Below, piece after piece: positions 35,122 through 44,311 of a DNA stretch of 64,000 nt. A program made the translations under genes and the position numbers. A model generated the notes under the pieces. That model did not search any database and was not told the origin of the DNA. It saw nothing but the letters and a program-made list of their open reading frames with translations. Location of the stretch: positions 669,433 through 733,432 of the forward strand of contig NZ_LMNW01000001.1 of the NCBI RefSeq assembly GCF_001423125.1. The letters run 5' to 3'. The stretch's first letter is position 1, and each line of letters starts with the position of its first letter. This DNA is from Duganella sp. Leaf126 (GTDB lineage Bacteria > Pseudomonadota > Gammaproteobacteria > Burkholderiales > Burkholderiaceae_D).

Positions 35122-36950
35122 GGTGTCTGGTTGGCCCGATCGGTGGTCAGGCGCTGGTTGAGGCGCGCCAGCGTTTCTTTGAGCGCGTCGTTTTTCGGGT
35201 CTTTGGCATGGGCTTCCTGCCACAGTTTGCGGGCGCCGGCCACGTCGCCCCGGGCGAACAGCACTTCGCCCAGGTGCACGGCGATCTCGGGATCGCTGCG
35301 CACGGCGTAGGCGCGGCGCAGGTACGTTTCCGCCTGGTCCAGCTTACCCAGGCGGAATTGTACCCAACCCATGCTGTCCATGATGAACGGATCGCCAGGC
35401 GCGATCTCGAGCGCCTTCTCGACCAGCGCCAGCGCTTCGGGCAGGCGCTCGTTGCGCTCGGCCAGCGCGTAGCCGAGCGCATTGTAGGCGTGCTGGTTGT
35501 CGGGGGCGGCGATCATCACCTGGCGCAGCGCCGTTTCCATCAGTTCCATCTGCCCTACTTTTTCGGCGCCAAGCGCGTAGTCGTACAGCAGGTCGGGATT
35601 GTCGGGGAAACGCTTGACGGCTTTTTGCAGCACCATGAAGGCGGTGGTGGTGTCGCCGGCGTCGCGCAGCACCTGGGCGTCGGTCTGGAAGATCTGCGCC
35701 TGTTCGTCGGCGCCGCTGGCGGTCAGCTGCGCCAGCTCCTTGCGCGCGGCGTCGAGCTGGCCCTGGCGCGCGGTCAGCACCGCCCATTTCAGGCGCGCGG
35801 CAAAGTACATTTTTTCATCGCTGCGGTCGACCTTGTCGAGCCACTTGAGGGCGGCGTCGAGGTCGCCGCGCTGCTCGGCCAGTTGCGCCAGGATCAGCAG
35901 CACCTTGGACGGGTCGCGCTCGTCGTCGGGCTGCTGTTCCAGCACGCCGACGAAGCGGGTGAAATAGCTTTCGGCGCCGGCCAGGTCGTTGCTCTGCATG
36001 CCCATCACGCCCAGCGCGTACAGCGTGGCCAGGTTGTCGGGCTGGTCCTTGAGCAGCACCAGGAACTGCTGGCGCGCCGCCTCCGGCTGCTTGGCGTCGA
36101 TCAGCACGCGGGCATACGCGGCGCGCGCCTCGCGCGCCTTCGGATGCCGGTCGAGGAAAGCACTGAGCACCTTGAGCGCGGTGTCGATGTCGCCGGACAC
36201 CTGGGCCTGGGTCATGGCAGCGAGCTCGGAAGCCGGATCGATGGCGGCCGCCTTGTCGGCCTCTTCGCGGGCGCGCGCCATGTCCTTGAGCGCGAACGCG
36301 CCCTGCGCCAGGATCAGATGGCTTTCCACCATGGTGTCGTACGGCGCCAGCACGCGCTCCTGCACGGCAAATGCGGCGGCATGATCGGGAGCACGCAACA
36401 ACAGCTGCTGCATCTGGAACATGGCCACAGCGCGCGCCGGCCCCTGGGCGCGGGCCAGCCGCCTGGCGAATATCGGCTCGACTTCGGTCAGCTCGTCGCC
36501 GACCACGGCAAAGCCGAGAAAATACTGGGCCGCTTCTTCCGAGTCCGGCGCCAGGGTGCGCCACAGGCGGATGGCGGACATGGCCTCGGGCCCCTGCTTG
36601 GCCACCAGCGCCATGTCGGCCGCGCGCTTGGCCAGGCGCGGATCGCGGGTTTGCTGGGCCAGCGCCATCATGGTCATGAACGGCCCCTGCCACTCGCCCT
36701 GCTTGAATTCCAGCTCGGCCTTGGTGATGCGGTACAGCATGTCGCTGGTCAACACATTGTCGGGCAGCGTTTCGCCGGCATCGACAGCGGCAGCGGTACC
36801 GGCCGGCGCACCGGCGCTGGCGGCAGCTGTACCGGCAGCGGCAGCAGCTGCTGGCGCGGCATCGGCCGCTGCCGGCGGCTGCACTGGCGGCCGGGTGGCG
36901 CACGCCGACAGCACGGCGGAGAGGGTTACAATGGCGAAAGCGTTTTTCAA
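35118..36950 (-). CDS. TPR lipoprotein
   Basis: 610 residues from a TTG start at 36950. That codon follows AGGAAG at 5 nt and begins the lipoprotein signal [17 protein letters not shown], whereas no ATG gives a signal sequence. A long Ala-rich linker (about 25-65) precedes a chain of tetratricopeptide repeats that fills the rest, for example [50 protein letters not shown]. It is probably a periplasmic face scaffold on the outer or inner membrane. The gene is usually found upstream of lolB-ispE in betaproteobacteria, and its stop overlaps the lolB start, suggesting an envelope role. Specific partners are unknown. Confidence 0.88.
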   Translation of the reverse strand: MKNAFAIVTLSAVLSACATRPPVQPPAAADAAPAAAAAAGTAAASAGAPAGTAAAVDAGETLPDNVLTSDMLYRITKAELEFKQGEWQGPFMTMMALAQQTRDPRLAKRAADMALVAKQGPEAMSAIRLWRTLAPDSEEAAQYFLGFAVVGDELTEVEPIFARRLARAQGPARAVAMFQMQQLLLRAPDHAAAFAVQERVLAPYDTMVESHLILAQGAFALKDMARAREEADKAAAIDPASELAAMTQAQVSGDIDTALKVLSAFLDRHPKAREARAAYARVLIDAKQPEAARQQFLVLLKDQPDNLATLYALGVMGMQSNDLAGAESYFTRFVGVLEQQPDDERDPSKVLLILAQLAEQRGDLDAALKWLDKVDRSDEKMYFAARLKWAVLTARQGQLDAARKELAQLTASGADEQAQIFQTDAQVLRDAGDTTTAFMVLQKAVKRFPDNPDLLYDYALGAEKVGQMELMETALRQVMIAAPDNQHAYNALGYALAERNERLPEALALVEKALEIAPGDPFIMDSMGWVQFRLGKLDQAETYLRRAYAVRSDPEIAVHLGEVLFARGDVAGARKLWQEAHAKDPKNDALKETLARLNQRLTTDRANQTP

Positions 36951-37108
36951 GAGAACTTCCTGACGGGTGTAAGTGAGCGCTGGCAGAGGCCCGGGGGCAC
37001 TGGGACGCTTCGATTTTACGCGCAAGCCGGGGCTTGTGGTTTTTGACTAGTGTAACCAAATATTGGAACCACGCAGTTTTCCCCATTCATGAGAGGTTGG
37101 CCCAGCAG

Positions 37109-37942
37109 ATGCCAGAATTACCAGAAGTCGAAGTCACCCGGCGCGGCGTCGCGCCCCATATCGAAGGCCGCACCGTGCAGGACGTGGTGTTGCGCCGCGC
37201 CGGCCTGCGCTGGCCCTTCCCCGAGCAGCTGCAGCAACTGCTGGCCGGCCGCACCGTGCGCGGCACGGGCCGGCGCGGCAAATACCTGCTCGTCCATTTC
37301 GACCATGGCACGCTGATCATCCACCTCGGCATGTCCGGCCACCTGCGCGTGATGGCGTCCGGCATCGAACCGGAAAAGCACGACCACTTCGACCTGGTCG
37401 TGACCAGCCCTGAAGGCCCGCAGGTGCTGCGCATGAAGGATCCGCGCCGCTTCGGCGCCGTGCTGTGGCACGACGCTGCCGATGGCGCGCTCGAGCACCA
37501 CGTGCTGCTGCGCGCGCTGGGCGTGGAGCCGCTCGAAGCAGGCTTTTCCGGCAAGCTGCTGTACGACCGCACGCGCGGCCGCAGCGCACCGGTCAAGCAG
37601 GTGCTGCTGGCCGGCGATATCGTGGTGGGCGTGGGCAATATCTACGCCTCGGAAAGCCTGTTCCGGGCCGGCATCAATCCGAAGACGCCCGCCGGGCGCA
37701 TCAGCCTGGCCCGCTACGAGAAGCTGGCCCAGGCGATCCGCGAGATCCTGGCCGAAGCCATCATCCAGGGCGGCAGCACCTTGCGTGACTTTATCAGCGT
37801 CAATGGCCAGTCCGGCTACTTCCAGCAGACCTATTTCGTCTATGATCGGGCAGGTGTGCCGTGCAAGGTGTGTGCGGCGCCGGTACGCCAGATCAAGCAG
37901 GGCCAGCGCTCCACGTTCTATTGCATTAATTGTCAAAAATAG
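37109..37942 (+). CDS. mutM: Formamidopyrimidine-DNA glycosylase
   Basis: 277 residues. The N-terminus [13 protein letters not shown] carries the catalytic proline (after Met removal) and glutamate. [24 protein letters not shown] (H2TH region) and the C-terminal zinc finger [24 protein letters not shown] are all intact. It excises 8-oxoguanine and FaPy lesions. It is divergent from the TPR gene and followed at 37 bp by the dynamin-like gene and then mutY, the complementary repair enzyme. Confidence 0.97.
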   Translation: MPELPEVEVTRRGVAPHIEGRTVQDVVLRRAGLRWPFPEQLQQLLAGRTVRGTGRRGKYLLVHFDHGTLIIHLGMSGHLRVMASGIEPEKHDHFDLVVTSPEGPQVLRMKDPRRFGAVLWHDAADGALEHHVLLRALGVEPLEAGFSGKLLYDRTRGRSAPVKQVLLAGDIVVGVGNIYASESLFRAGINPKTPAGRISLARYEKLAQAIREILAEAIIQGGSTLRDFISVNGQSGYFQQTYFVYDRAGVPCKVCAAPVRQIKQGQRSTFYCINCQK

Positions 37943-37979
37943 TTGCCACCAATAGTTTTAAAAAATAAGGGCACAGCCG

Positions 37980-39917
37980 ATGACGGTCAGCGATTTCGAG
38001 CATTACAGCGCCTGGCGCCAGGGCGTGGTCACCGCGCTGGAGCACTACCGGGCGTGGGTGGAGCAAGCCGCCCTGCTCGACGCGGCCACCGCCCAGCGCA
38101 TCGCCCGCACCCTGGCCCGGCTGGCCGACGACAAGCTGTCGGTCGCGTTCGTGGCGGAGTTCTCGCGCGGTAAGTCGGAGCTGATCAACGCCATCTTCTT
38201 TGCCGACTACGGCCAGCGCATGCTGCCGTCATCGGCCGGACGCACGACCATGTGTCCCACCGAGCTGATGTACGACGCCACGCTGGCGCCGTCGCTGCGC
38301 CTGCTGCCCATCGAAACCCGGGCCGACAACCTCTCCACCGGCGACTACCGCGACCGGCCTGCCGCCTGGACCGTGCTGCCGCTCAACCTGGACGCCGGCG
38401 CCCACATGCACGAAGTGTTCAAGCAGGTCAGCATGACGCGCCGCGCACCGGTGGAGGAAGCGCGCCGTTACGGCCTGTACGACGACGAGGATCCCGACCT
38501 GCGCGATGCGGTGGACGAACACGGCACGGTGGAAATCTCGCTGTGGCGCCACGCGATCATCAATTTCCCCCATCCCTTGCTCAAGCAGGGCCTGGTGATC
38601 CTCGACACGCCGGGCCTGAACGCGATCGGCACCGAGCCGGAACTGACGCTGAACCTGATTCCCAACGCCCACGCCGTGCTGTTCATCCTGGCCGCCGATA
38701 CCGGCGTCACGCGCAGCGACATCGAGGTGTGGCGCAACCACATCGGCGCCGGCGCCGGCCGCATGGTGGTGCTCAACAAGATCGACAGCATGTGGGATGA
38801 GCTGCGCGGCACGGTGGAAGTGAACGACGAGATCGCGCGCCAGCAGGCCAGCGTGGCCCAGGTTCTGGCGCTCGAACCGCGCCAGGTGTTCCCGGTCTCG
38901 GCGCAAAAGGCGCTGGTGGCCAAGATCAACCACGACGGCGACCTGCTCGCGCGCAGCCGGGTGCCAACGCTGGAAGCGGCCTTGTTCGACCAGCTGATTC
39001 CGGCCAAGCAGGACCTGGTGCGGCGCCAGTTGCGCGCCGACCTGCAGGCGCTGAGCACGGCGCAGACGGCGATGCTGGCGGCCCGCGCGCGCGGCGTCGT
39101 CGAGCAGTTGCAGGAGCTGCGCAGCCTGCGCGGCAAGAACCGCACCGTGGTCGAACACATGATGCGCCGCATCGACATCGAAAAGCGCGAATTCGACGCC
39201 AGCCTGTTCAAGCTGCAAGCGACGCGCGCCGTGTTCACCCGCCTGTCCGCCGAGCTGTACACGAGCATCGGCATGGACGTGGTGCGCGACGATATCGACC
39301 TGGTGCGCGGCCAGATGCAGCGCAGCCGCTTCTTTCTCGGCGTGCGCGAAGCGGTGCGCCAGTATTTCGAGCGCATCCGCAGCCACCTCGACGCGGCCGA
39401 GCGCAAGACCGCCGAAGTGAGCGAGATGATGGGCGTGATGGCGCACCGGTTCGCCAGCGAACACGGCATGCGCCTGGCGCTGCCGCTGCCGTTCTCGCTG
39501 GCGCCTTACCGCGACGAGATCGCCAACATCGAGGCGATCTACGCCAGGCAGTTCGGCACCGCCACCCTGATCACCACCAGCCGCGTGGTCTTGATGGAGA
39601 AATTCTTCGACACCATTGCCTCGCGCGTGCGCAGCTGTTTCAAGCTGGCCAATGTCGATGCCGAGGCGTGGCTCAAGGTGGTGATGGCGCCGCTCGAAGC
39701 GCAGATCCGCCAGCACCGGGACCAGTTGAAGCAGCGGCAGGCGTCGATCCAGCGCATCCACGACGCTGCCGACAGCCTGGAACAGAAAATCGATGCCCAC
39801 GAGCGCGAACAGCAGCAGCTTGACGCCCAGAAAACCCAGCTGCAACAGCTGGCCGCAGCCATGGCGCACGCCATCGAGGCCGATCTCGCGCACGATGCGG
39901 CGCTGGCTGCCGCCTGA
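37980..39917 (+). CDS. Dynamin-like large GTPase
   Basis: 645 residues. The GTPase domain near the N-terminus has AEFSRGKS at 59-66 (G1; many bacterial dynamins have GEFSxGKS, so the first Gly is Ala here), AGRTTMCPT (G2), DTPG at 209-212 (G3) and NKID at 266-269 (G4). The rest is mostly helical with coiled coils, notably DSLEQKIDAHEREQQQLDAQKTQLQQ near the C-terminus, as in dynamin stalks. A clear transmembrane paddle is not obvious, although VLMEKFFDTIASRV lies in a more hydrophobic zone. Bacterial dynamins remodel or protect membranes. Position between mutM and mutY suggests cotranscription; the role is unknown. Confidence 0.85.
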   Translation: MTVSDFEHYSAWRQGVVTALEHYRAWVEQAALLDAATAQRIARTLARLADDKLSVAFVAEFSRGKSELINAIFFADYGQRMLPSSAGRTTMCPTELMYDATLAPSLRLLPIETRADNLSTGDYRDRPAAWTVLPLNLDAGAHMHEVFKQVSMTRRAPVEEARRYGLYDDEDPDLRDAVDEHGTVEISLWRHAIINFPHPLLKQGLVILDTPGLNAIGTEPELTLNLIPNAHAVLFILAADTGVTRSDIEVWRNHIGAGAGRMVVLNKIDSMWDELRGTVEVNDEIARQQASVAQVLALEPRQVFPVSAQKALVAKINHDGDLLARSRVPTLEAALFDQLIPAKQDLVRRQLRADLQALSTAQTAMLAARARGVVEQLQELRSLRGKNRTVVEHMMRRIDIEKREFDASLFKLQATRAVFTRLSAELYTSIGMDVVRDDIDLVRGQMQRSRFFLGVREAVRQYFERIRSHLDAAERKTAEVSEMMGVMAHRFASEHGMRLALPLPFSLAPYRDEIANIEAIYARQFGTATLITTSRVVLMEKFFDTIASRVRSCFKLANVDAEAWLKVVMAPLEAQIRQHRDQLKQRQASIQRIHDAADSLEQKIDAHEREQQQLDAQKTQLQQLAAAMAHAIEADLAHDAALAAA

Positions 39918-39944
39918 CCCCCCTCAGCCTCACCCAAGGACAGC

Positions 39945-41078
39945 ATGAAGTACACCGCAACAGAGCAGTACGCCGATCCCGGCTTTTCCGCAGCACTGAT
40001 CGCCTGGCAACAACAACATGGCCGCCATGCGCTGCCATGGCAGAACACGCGCGACGCCTATCTGATCTGGCTGTCCGAAATCATGCTGCAGCAAACCCAG
40101 GTCTCCGCCGTGCTCGGTTACTACGCGCGTTTCCTCGAACGCTTTCCCACGCTGCGCGACCTGGCCGCCGCACCGGTCGAGGACGTGATGGCGCAGTGGA
40201 GCGGTCTCGGCTACTACACCCGGGCGCGCAACCTGCACAAGTGCGCCCAGCGCGTGGTGGCCGAGTACGACGGCGTGTTTCCATCCGATCCGGCGCTGCT
40301 GGCCGAGCTGCCCGGCATCGGCCGCTCGACGGCGGCGGCGATCGCCGCGTTTTCCAGCGGCGTGCGCGCGGCCATCATGGACGGCAACGTCAAGCGCGTG
40401 TTCGCGCGCGTGTTCGGCATCGATACCTATCCGGGCGAGCGCAAGACCGAGGAAATGATGTGGTTGCGCGCGGTGGCGCTGCTGCCCGAGCACGGCATCG
40501 AAGCGTACACGCAGGGGCTGATGGACCTCGGCGCCACCGTCTGCACCCGCAGCAGCCCGGCGTGCGAGCGCTGCCCGATGCAGCCGCGCTGCGTGGCGTT
40601 TGCCACCGGCCGCACGCGCGAGCTGCCGGTGCGCAAGCCGAAAAAAGCCTCGCCCGAAAAACACGCGGTGATGCTGGCCATCGTCGATGGCGGCCAGGTG
40701 CTGCTCGAACAGCGCCCGCCGACCGGCATCTGGGGCGGCCTGCTGTCGCTGCCCGAACTGGCCGGCCACGTGGCGGCCGAGGGCGACCACGTGCCGGCGG
40801 CGGACCAGGCGCAGCTGTTACAGGCGGCAGGACCATTCGGCGAGATGGAATCGGCCGAGCGGCTGACCACGGTCACCCATGTGTTCACGCACTACAAGCT
40901 GCACATCGCGCCTTACCACATCACACTGGCGCGGCGCCAGGCCATGGCAGCCGAAGCCGGTTACGTGTGGCTCGATGCCGCAAAGTTGGCCGACGCGGCG
41001 CTGCCGGCGCCGGTCAAGAAGCTGCTGCTGGAATTGGTGGGAGACGGCAAGGCCGCCCAGCAACGGATGGCGTTCTAG
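39945..41078 (+). CDS. mutY: A/G-specific adenine glycosylase
   Basis: 377 residues. The helix-hairpin-helix repair domain contains LPWQNTRDAYLIWLSEIMLQQTQV, LPGIGRSTAAAIAAF and the catalytic Asp in AAIMDGNVKRV. The 4Fe-4S cluster cysteines are in CTRSSPACERCPMQPRC. A C-terminal NUDIX-like domain that recognises 8-oxoG follows (HVFTHYKLHIAPYHI). It removes adenine mispaired with 8-oxoguanine, complementing MutM. It starts 27 bp after the dynamin-like gene. Confidence 0.97.
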   Translation: MKYTATEQYADPGFSAALIAWQQQHGRHALPWQNTRDAYLIWLSEIMLQQTQVSAVLGYYARFLERFPTLRDLAAAPVEDVMAQWSGLGYYTRARNLHKCAQRVVAEYDGVFPSDPALLAELPGIGRSTAAAIAAFSSGVRAAIMDGNVKRVFARVFGIDTYPGERKTEEMMWLRAVALLPEHGIEAYTQGLMDLGATVCTRSSPACERCPMQPRCVAFATGRTRELPVRKPKKASPEKHAVMLAIVDGGQVLLEQRPPTGIWGGLLSLPELAGHVAAEGDHVPAADQAQLLQAAGPFGEMESAERLTTVTHVFTHYKLHIAPYHITLARRQAMAAEAGYVWLDAAKLADAALPAPVKKLLLELVGDGKAAQQRMAF

Positions 41079-41096
41079 CGTCACTGGGCAGCGCGC

Positions 41097-41342
41097 TCAA
41101 GGAAGGTAACGGGCCATGGCAAAGGTTGCGCCAACCAGGGCAAACGAGGTGGCCACAAACCACTTGATGATGGTCGATTCCAGTCGCGTCATCTTGGCAT
41201 CCATCTCGGCAAACAGCAGGTTCACCTGGCCGAACTGCACCGCCATGTCCTCCCGCAGCTTGGCAATGTCGAGCTTGCTGGCGTAATGCTCGGCCACGTG
41301 CTGTTTCAGTTCCCTGAACCGTTCGGCAACTTCGGCTTCCAT
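41097..41342 (-). CDS. Small coiled-coil, C-terminally membrane-anchored protein
   Basis: 81 residues starting MEAEVAERFRELKQHVAEHY. A helical, charged N-terminal two thirds with heptad-like spacing (KLDIAKLREDMAVQFGQVNLLFAEMDAKMTRLESTI) leads into one hydrophobic C-terminal segment (KWFVATSFALVGATFAMARYL). The plan recalls DUF1640/CCDC90-type proteins, but no firm family can be given. GGGAG lies at the right distance before ATG 41342. It is convergent with mutY (18 bp) and downstream of nothing obvious on its strand. Confidence 0.7.
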   Translation of the reverse strand: MEAEVAERFRELKQHVAEHYASKLDIAKLREDMAVQFGQVNLLFAEMDAKMTRLESTIIKWFVATSFALVGATFAMARYLP

Positions 41343-41428
41343 GATCGCTCCCGTGTAAAAGACTGCAGGTGGAACTGGATGATCGGCCGCACACCCTAGC
41401 ATGTCAAGCGACGCCAGCTTGTGCCAGA

Positions 41429-42595
41429 TCAGAGCTCGTCGAGCGAAAACAGGCGCCGGTGTTCGCGGATCGCGTAGCGGTCGGTCATGCCGGCAATGTA
41501 GTCGGCGATCTTGCGCGCCTGCCGGCTGCCGCCGTCGCCGTCACCGTCACCGGATTTGTGGTGGTAATCGGGCGGCAGCAGCACCGGCTCGGCCATGAAG
41601 GCGTCGAACAGTTCGCGCACGATGCGGCTCGCCTTGACGCGCATGCGGTTGACCTTGTAATGGCGATACAGGTTCTCGCGCAGGAAGCGCTTCAGCTCGG
41701 TCGCCTCCTTGCGCATCGGGTCGGAAAAGCGGATCAGCGGCGGCGCCAGCCGGACCTCGTCGAGCGAGCGCGGTGCAGCGTCGGCGATCAGCGCGCCGGA
41801 CGTGACGATCAAATCGTCCGCCAGCGCCGTGATCAGGCGCCGCAGCGTTTCGTAGATGGCGCGGCGCCCGGTCAGGCCGGGAAACGCCTGCTGCACGTCG
41901 CGGTACAGGCGCGCAAAGAAATCGACCTGCTGCAATTGGTCGATCGTGATCAGGCCCGAGCGCAGACCGTCGTCGATGTCGTGGCTGTTGTAGGCGATTT
42001 CGTCGGCCAGGTTGGTCAGCTGCGCTTCCAGCGACGGCTGCGTGCGTTCGATGAAACGGATCGCCACCGGGCCCAGCAATCGGGCATTGGGCAGCGAGCA
42101 GTGCTTGAGGATGCCTTCGCGCGTCTCGAACATCAGGTTCAGGCCGTTGTAGGCGCCGTAGTGCTCTTCGAGTTCATCGACCACGCGCAGGCTTTGCAGG
42201 TTGTGCTCGAAGCCGCCGTGGTCGCGCATGCATTCGTTGAGCACGTCCTGGCCCACGTGGCCGAACGGCGTATGGCCGAGGTCGTGCGCCAGGGCGATCG
42301 CTTCCACCAGGTCTTCGTTCAGGCGCAGGTTGCGCGCGATCGAGCGCCCCACCTGCGCCACTTCGAGGCTGTGCGTGAGGCGCGTGCGGAACAGGTCGCC
42401 CTCGTGGTTGAGGAAGACCTGGGTCTTGTATTCGAGCCGGCGGAACGCCGACGAATGGATGATGCGGTCGCGGTCGCGCTGGAACTGGCTGCGCGACGAA
42501 TGCGCCGCTTCCGGGTAGCGCCGGCCGCCGCCAACAGCGGTCGATGCCGACGACGAATGCGCGGCATACGGTGCGAGGTAGTCTTCGGGCAGCAT
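41429..42595 (-). CDS. dgt: Deoxyguanosinetriphosphate triphosphohydrolase-like protein
   Basis: 388-residue HD-domain dNTPase: [35 protein letters not shown] provides the first metal histidine, [23 protein letters not shown] the HD pair, and [22 protein letters not shown] the later ligands. It hydrolyses dNTPs to deoxynucleosides and triphosphate; length fits the type-2 subfamily rather than E. coli Dgt (505). It starts 9 bp after aroKB and shares its transcript, a common order in betaproteobacteria. Confidence 0.93.
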   Translation of the reverse strand: MLPEDYLAPYAAHSSSASTAVGGGRRYPEAAHSSRSQFQRDRDRIIHSSAFRRLEYKTQVFLNHEGDLFRTRLTHSLEVAQVGRSIARNLRLNEDLVEAIALAHDLGHTPFGHVGQDVLNECMRDHGGFEHNLQSLRVVDELEEHYGAYNGLNLMFETREGILKHCSLPNARLLGPVAIRFIERTQPSLEAQLTNLADEIAYNSHDIDDGLRSGLITIDQLQQVDFFARLYRDVQQAFPGLTGRRAIYETLRRLITALADDLIVTSGALIADAAPRSLDEVRLAPPLIRFSDPMRKEATELKRFLRENLYRHYKVNRMRVKASRIVRELFDAFMAEPVLLPPDYHHKSGDGDGDGGSRQARKIADYIAGMTDRYAIREHRRLFSLDEL

Positions 42596-42604
42596 GGCAG
42601 CTCC

Positions 42605-44248
42605 TTACACGTGCGCGGCCAGCGTGGCCAGCAGCAAGTCCTGCGGGGCGTTGGTGATGCTCGGCGCGCCCAGCGGCTTGAGCAGGATGAACTTGATGGC
42701 GCCGCCCTCGTTCTTCTTGTCCACTTCCATCAGTTCCAGCCAGCGCGCAGCGCCCAGGTCCGGCGCCTTGACCGGCAGACCGGCCGCAGCGACCAGCGCG
42801 CGCACGCGCGCCACGGTGGCTGCATCGACCAGGCCCATGCGCTGGGACAGGTCGGCCGCCATCACCATGCCGCAGCCGACCGCTTCGCCGTGCAACCACT
42901 CGCCATAGCCGAGGCCGGCCTCGATCGCATGGCCGAAGGTATGGCCGAAATTGAGGATGGCGCGCAGCCCGCCCTCGCGCTCGTCCTGGCGCACGACGTC
43001 GGCCTTAATTTCGCACGAGCGCGCGATCGCATACGCGAGCGCGCCCTTGTCGCGCGCCATCAGCAGGCCGATATTGGCTTCGATCCAGTCGAAGAAGGCG
43101 GCGTCGATGATGGCGCCGTGCTTGATCACTTCGGCCAGGCCGGCCGACAGTTCGCGGTCGGGCAAGGTTTCCAGCGTGGACGTGTCGGCAATCACCGCGC
43201 GCGGCTGGTAGAACGCGCCGATCATGTTCTTGCCCAGCGGGTGGTTGATGCCGGTCTTGCCGCCGACCGAGGAATCGACCTGCGCGAGCAAGGTGGTGGG
43301 CAGCTGGATGAAATCGACACCGCGCATATAGCTCGCGGCCGCATAGCCGGTCAGGTCGCCGATCACGCCGCCGCCGAGGGCGATCAGCGTGGTCTTGCGG
43401 TCGGCCTTGTTGGCCAGCAGGGTGTCGAAGATCTGCATCAGGCTGGTCCAGTTCTTGAACTCTTCGCCGTCGGGCAGGATCACCGTCATCACCTGCTTGC
43501 CGGCCGCGCTCAGCGCCGACGTCACGCGTTCGAGATAGAGCGGCGCCACCGTGGTGTTGGTGACGATGGCGACCTTGCCGCCGTTGACGTGGCGCGCCAG
43601 CAGCGCGGGATCGGCAAGCAGCGACGGACCGATCGAAATCGGGTAGCTGCGCTCGCCGAGATCGACATTTAACAGGATGGTGGATTCTTCGTTCATCGAT
43701 GGTCGGGCGGTGGTGGAACAGTTGGGCGCCGCTTCGCAGGCCAGCTTTTCCAGGTGGTTCAGGATGGTCAGGACCATCGATTGTACGTTAGGACGGCCGG
43801 TATCGATGACGATGTCGGCGATTTCCATGTACAGCGGATCGCGCACGGCCATCAGCTCTTCGAGCTTCTTGCGCGGGTCGGCCGTCTGCAGCAGCGGACG
43901 GTTCTTGTCGTGCGCCGTGCGCTGCAGGATGCTGTGGACGGTGGTGCGCAGGTAGATCACCGTACCGCGCGCCTTCAGGTGGGCGCGGCTGTCGGAATCG
44001 AGCACGGCGCCGCCGCCGGTGGCCAGCACCAGGTCCTGCTGGCCGGTCAGCTCGCGGATCATCTCGGCTTCGCGGCGGCGAAAGCTCGGCTCGCCCTCGA
44101 TCTCGAAGATCCACGGGATCGAGGCGCCGGTGCGCGCTTCGATCTCGTGATCGGAATCGACGAAGCGCAGCCCCAGCTTGCGGGCCAGGATGCGGCCGAT
44201 GGTGGTCTTTCCAGCCCCCATCAAACCGACGAGAAACACATTTTGCAT
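42605..44248 (-). CDS. aroKB: Fused shikimate kinase - 3-dehydroquinate synthase
   Basis: One open frame of 547 codons joins two enzymes of the shikimate pathway. Residues 1 to about 172 are AroK: Walker A GLMGAGKT at 8-15, [23 protein letters not shown] and the lid region [10 protein letters not shown]. Residues about 187-547 are Aro[49 protein letters not shown] and [12 protein letters not shown]. The linker reads [15 protein letters not shown] with no stop codon. Met185 could be an internal AroB start, but no Shine-Dalgarno precedes it. AroK and AroB are usually adjacent separate genes in this group; fusion or readthrough joins them here. dgt follows. Confidence 0.9.
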   Translation of the reverse strand: MQNVFLVGLMGAGKTTIGRILARKLGLRFVDSDHEIEARTGASIPWIFEIEGEPSFRRREAEMIRELTGQQDLVLATGGGAVLDSDSRAHLKARGTVIYLRTTVHSILQRTAHDKNRPLLQTADPRKKLEELMAVRDPLYMEIADIVIDTGRPNVQSMVLTILNHLEKLACEAAPNCSTTARPSMNEESTILLNVDLGERSYPISIGPSLLADPALLARHVNGGKVAIVTNTTVAPLYLERVTSALSAAGKQVMTVILPDGEEFKNWTSLMQIFDTLLANKADRKTTLIALGGGVIGDLTGYAAASYMRGVDFIQLPTTLLAQVDSSVGGKTGINHPLGKNMIGAFYQPRAVIADTSTLETLPDRELSAGLAEVIKHGAIIDAAFFDWIEANIGLLMARDKGALAYAIARSCEIKADVVRQDEREGGLRAILNFGHTFGHAIEAGLGYGEWLHGEAVGCGMVMAADLSQRMGLVDAATVARVRALVAAAGLPVKAPDLGAARWLELMEVDKKNEGGAIKFILLKPLGAPSITNAPQDLLLATLAAHV

Positions 44249-44311
44249 GCAAAATCCAACTAAGTGCGGGCGGCGCCGACGCCCGCAGGCAGCTGTTCCC
44301 CGTCTACAGCG

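Noticed and set aside
41369..43672. A 767-codon open frame opposite dgt and aroKB
   Set aside because: Shadow of two conserved enzymes; composition rich in Arg/Gln/Ala and no recognisable domain.
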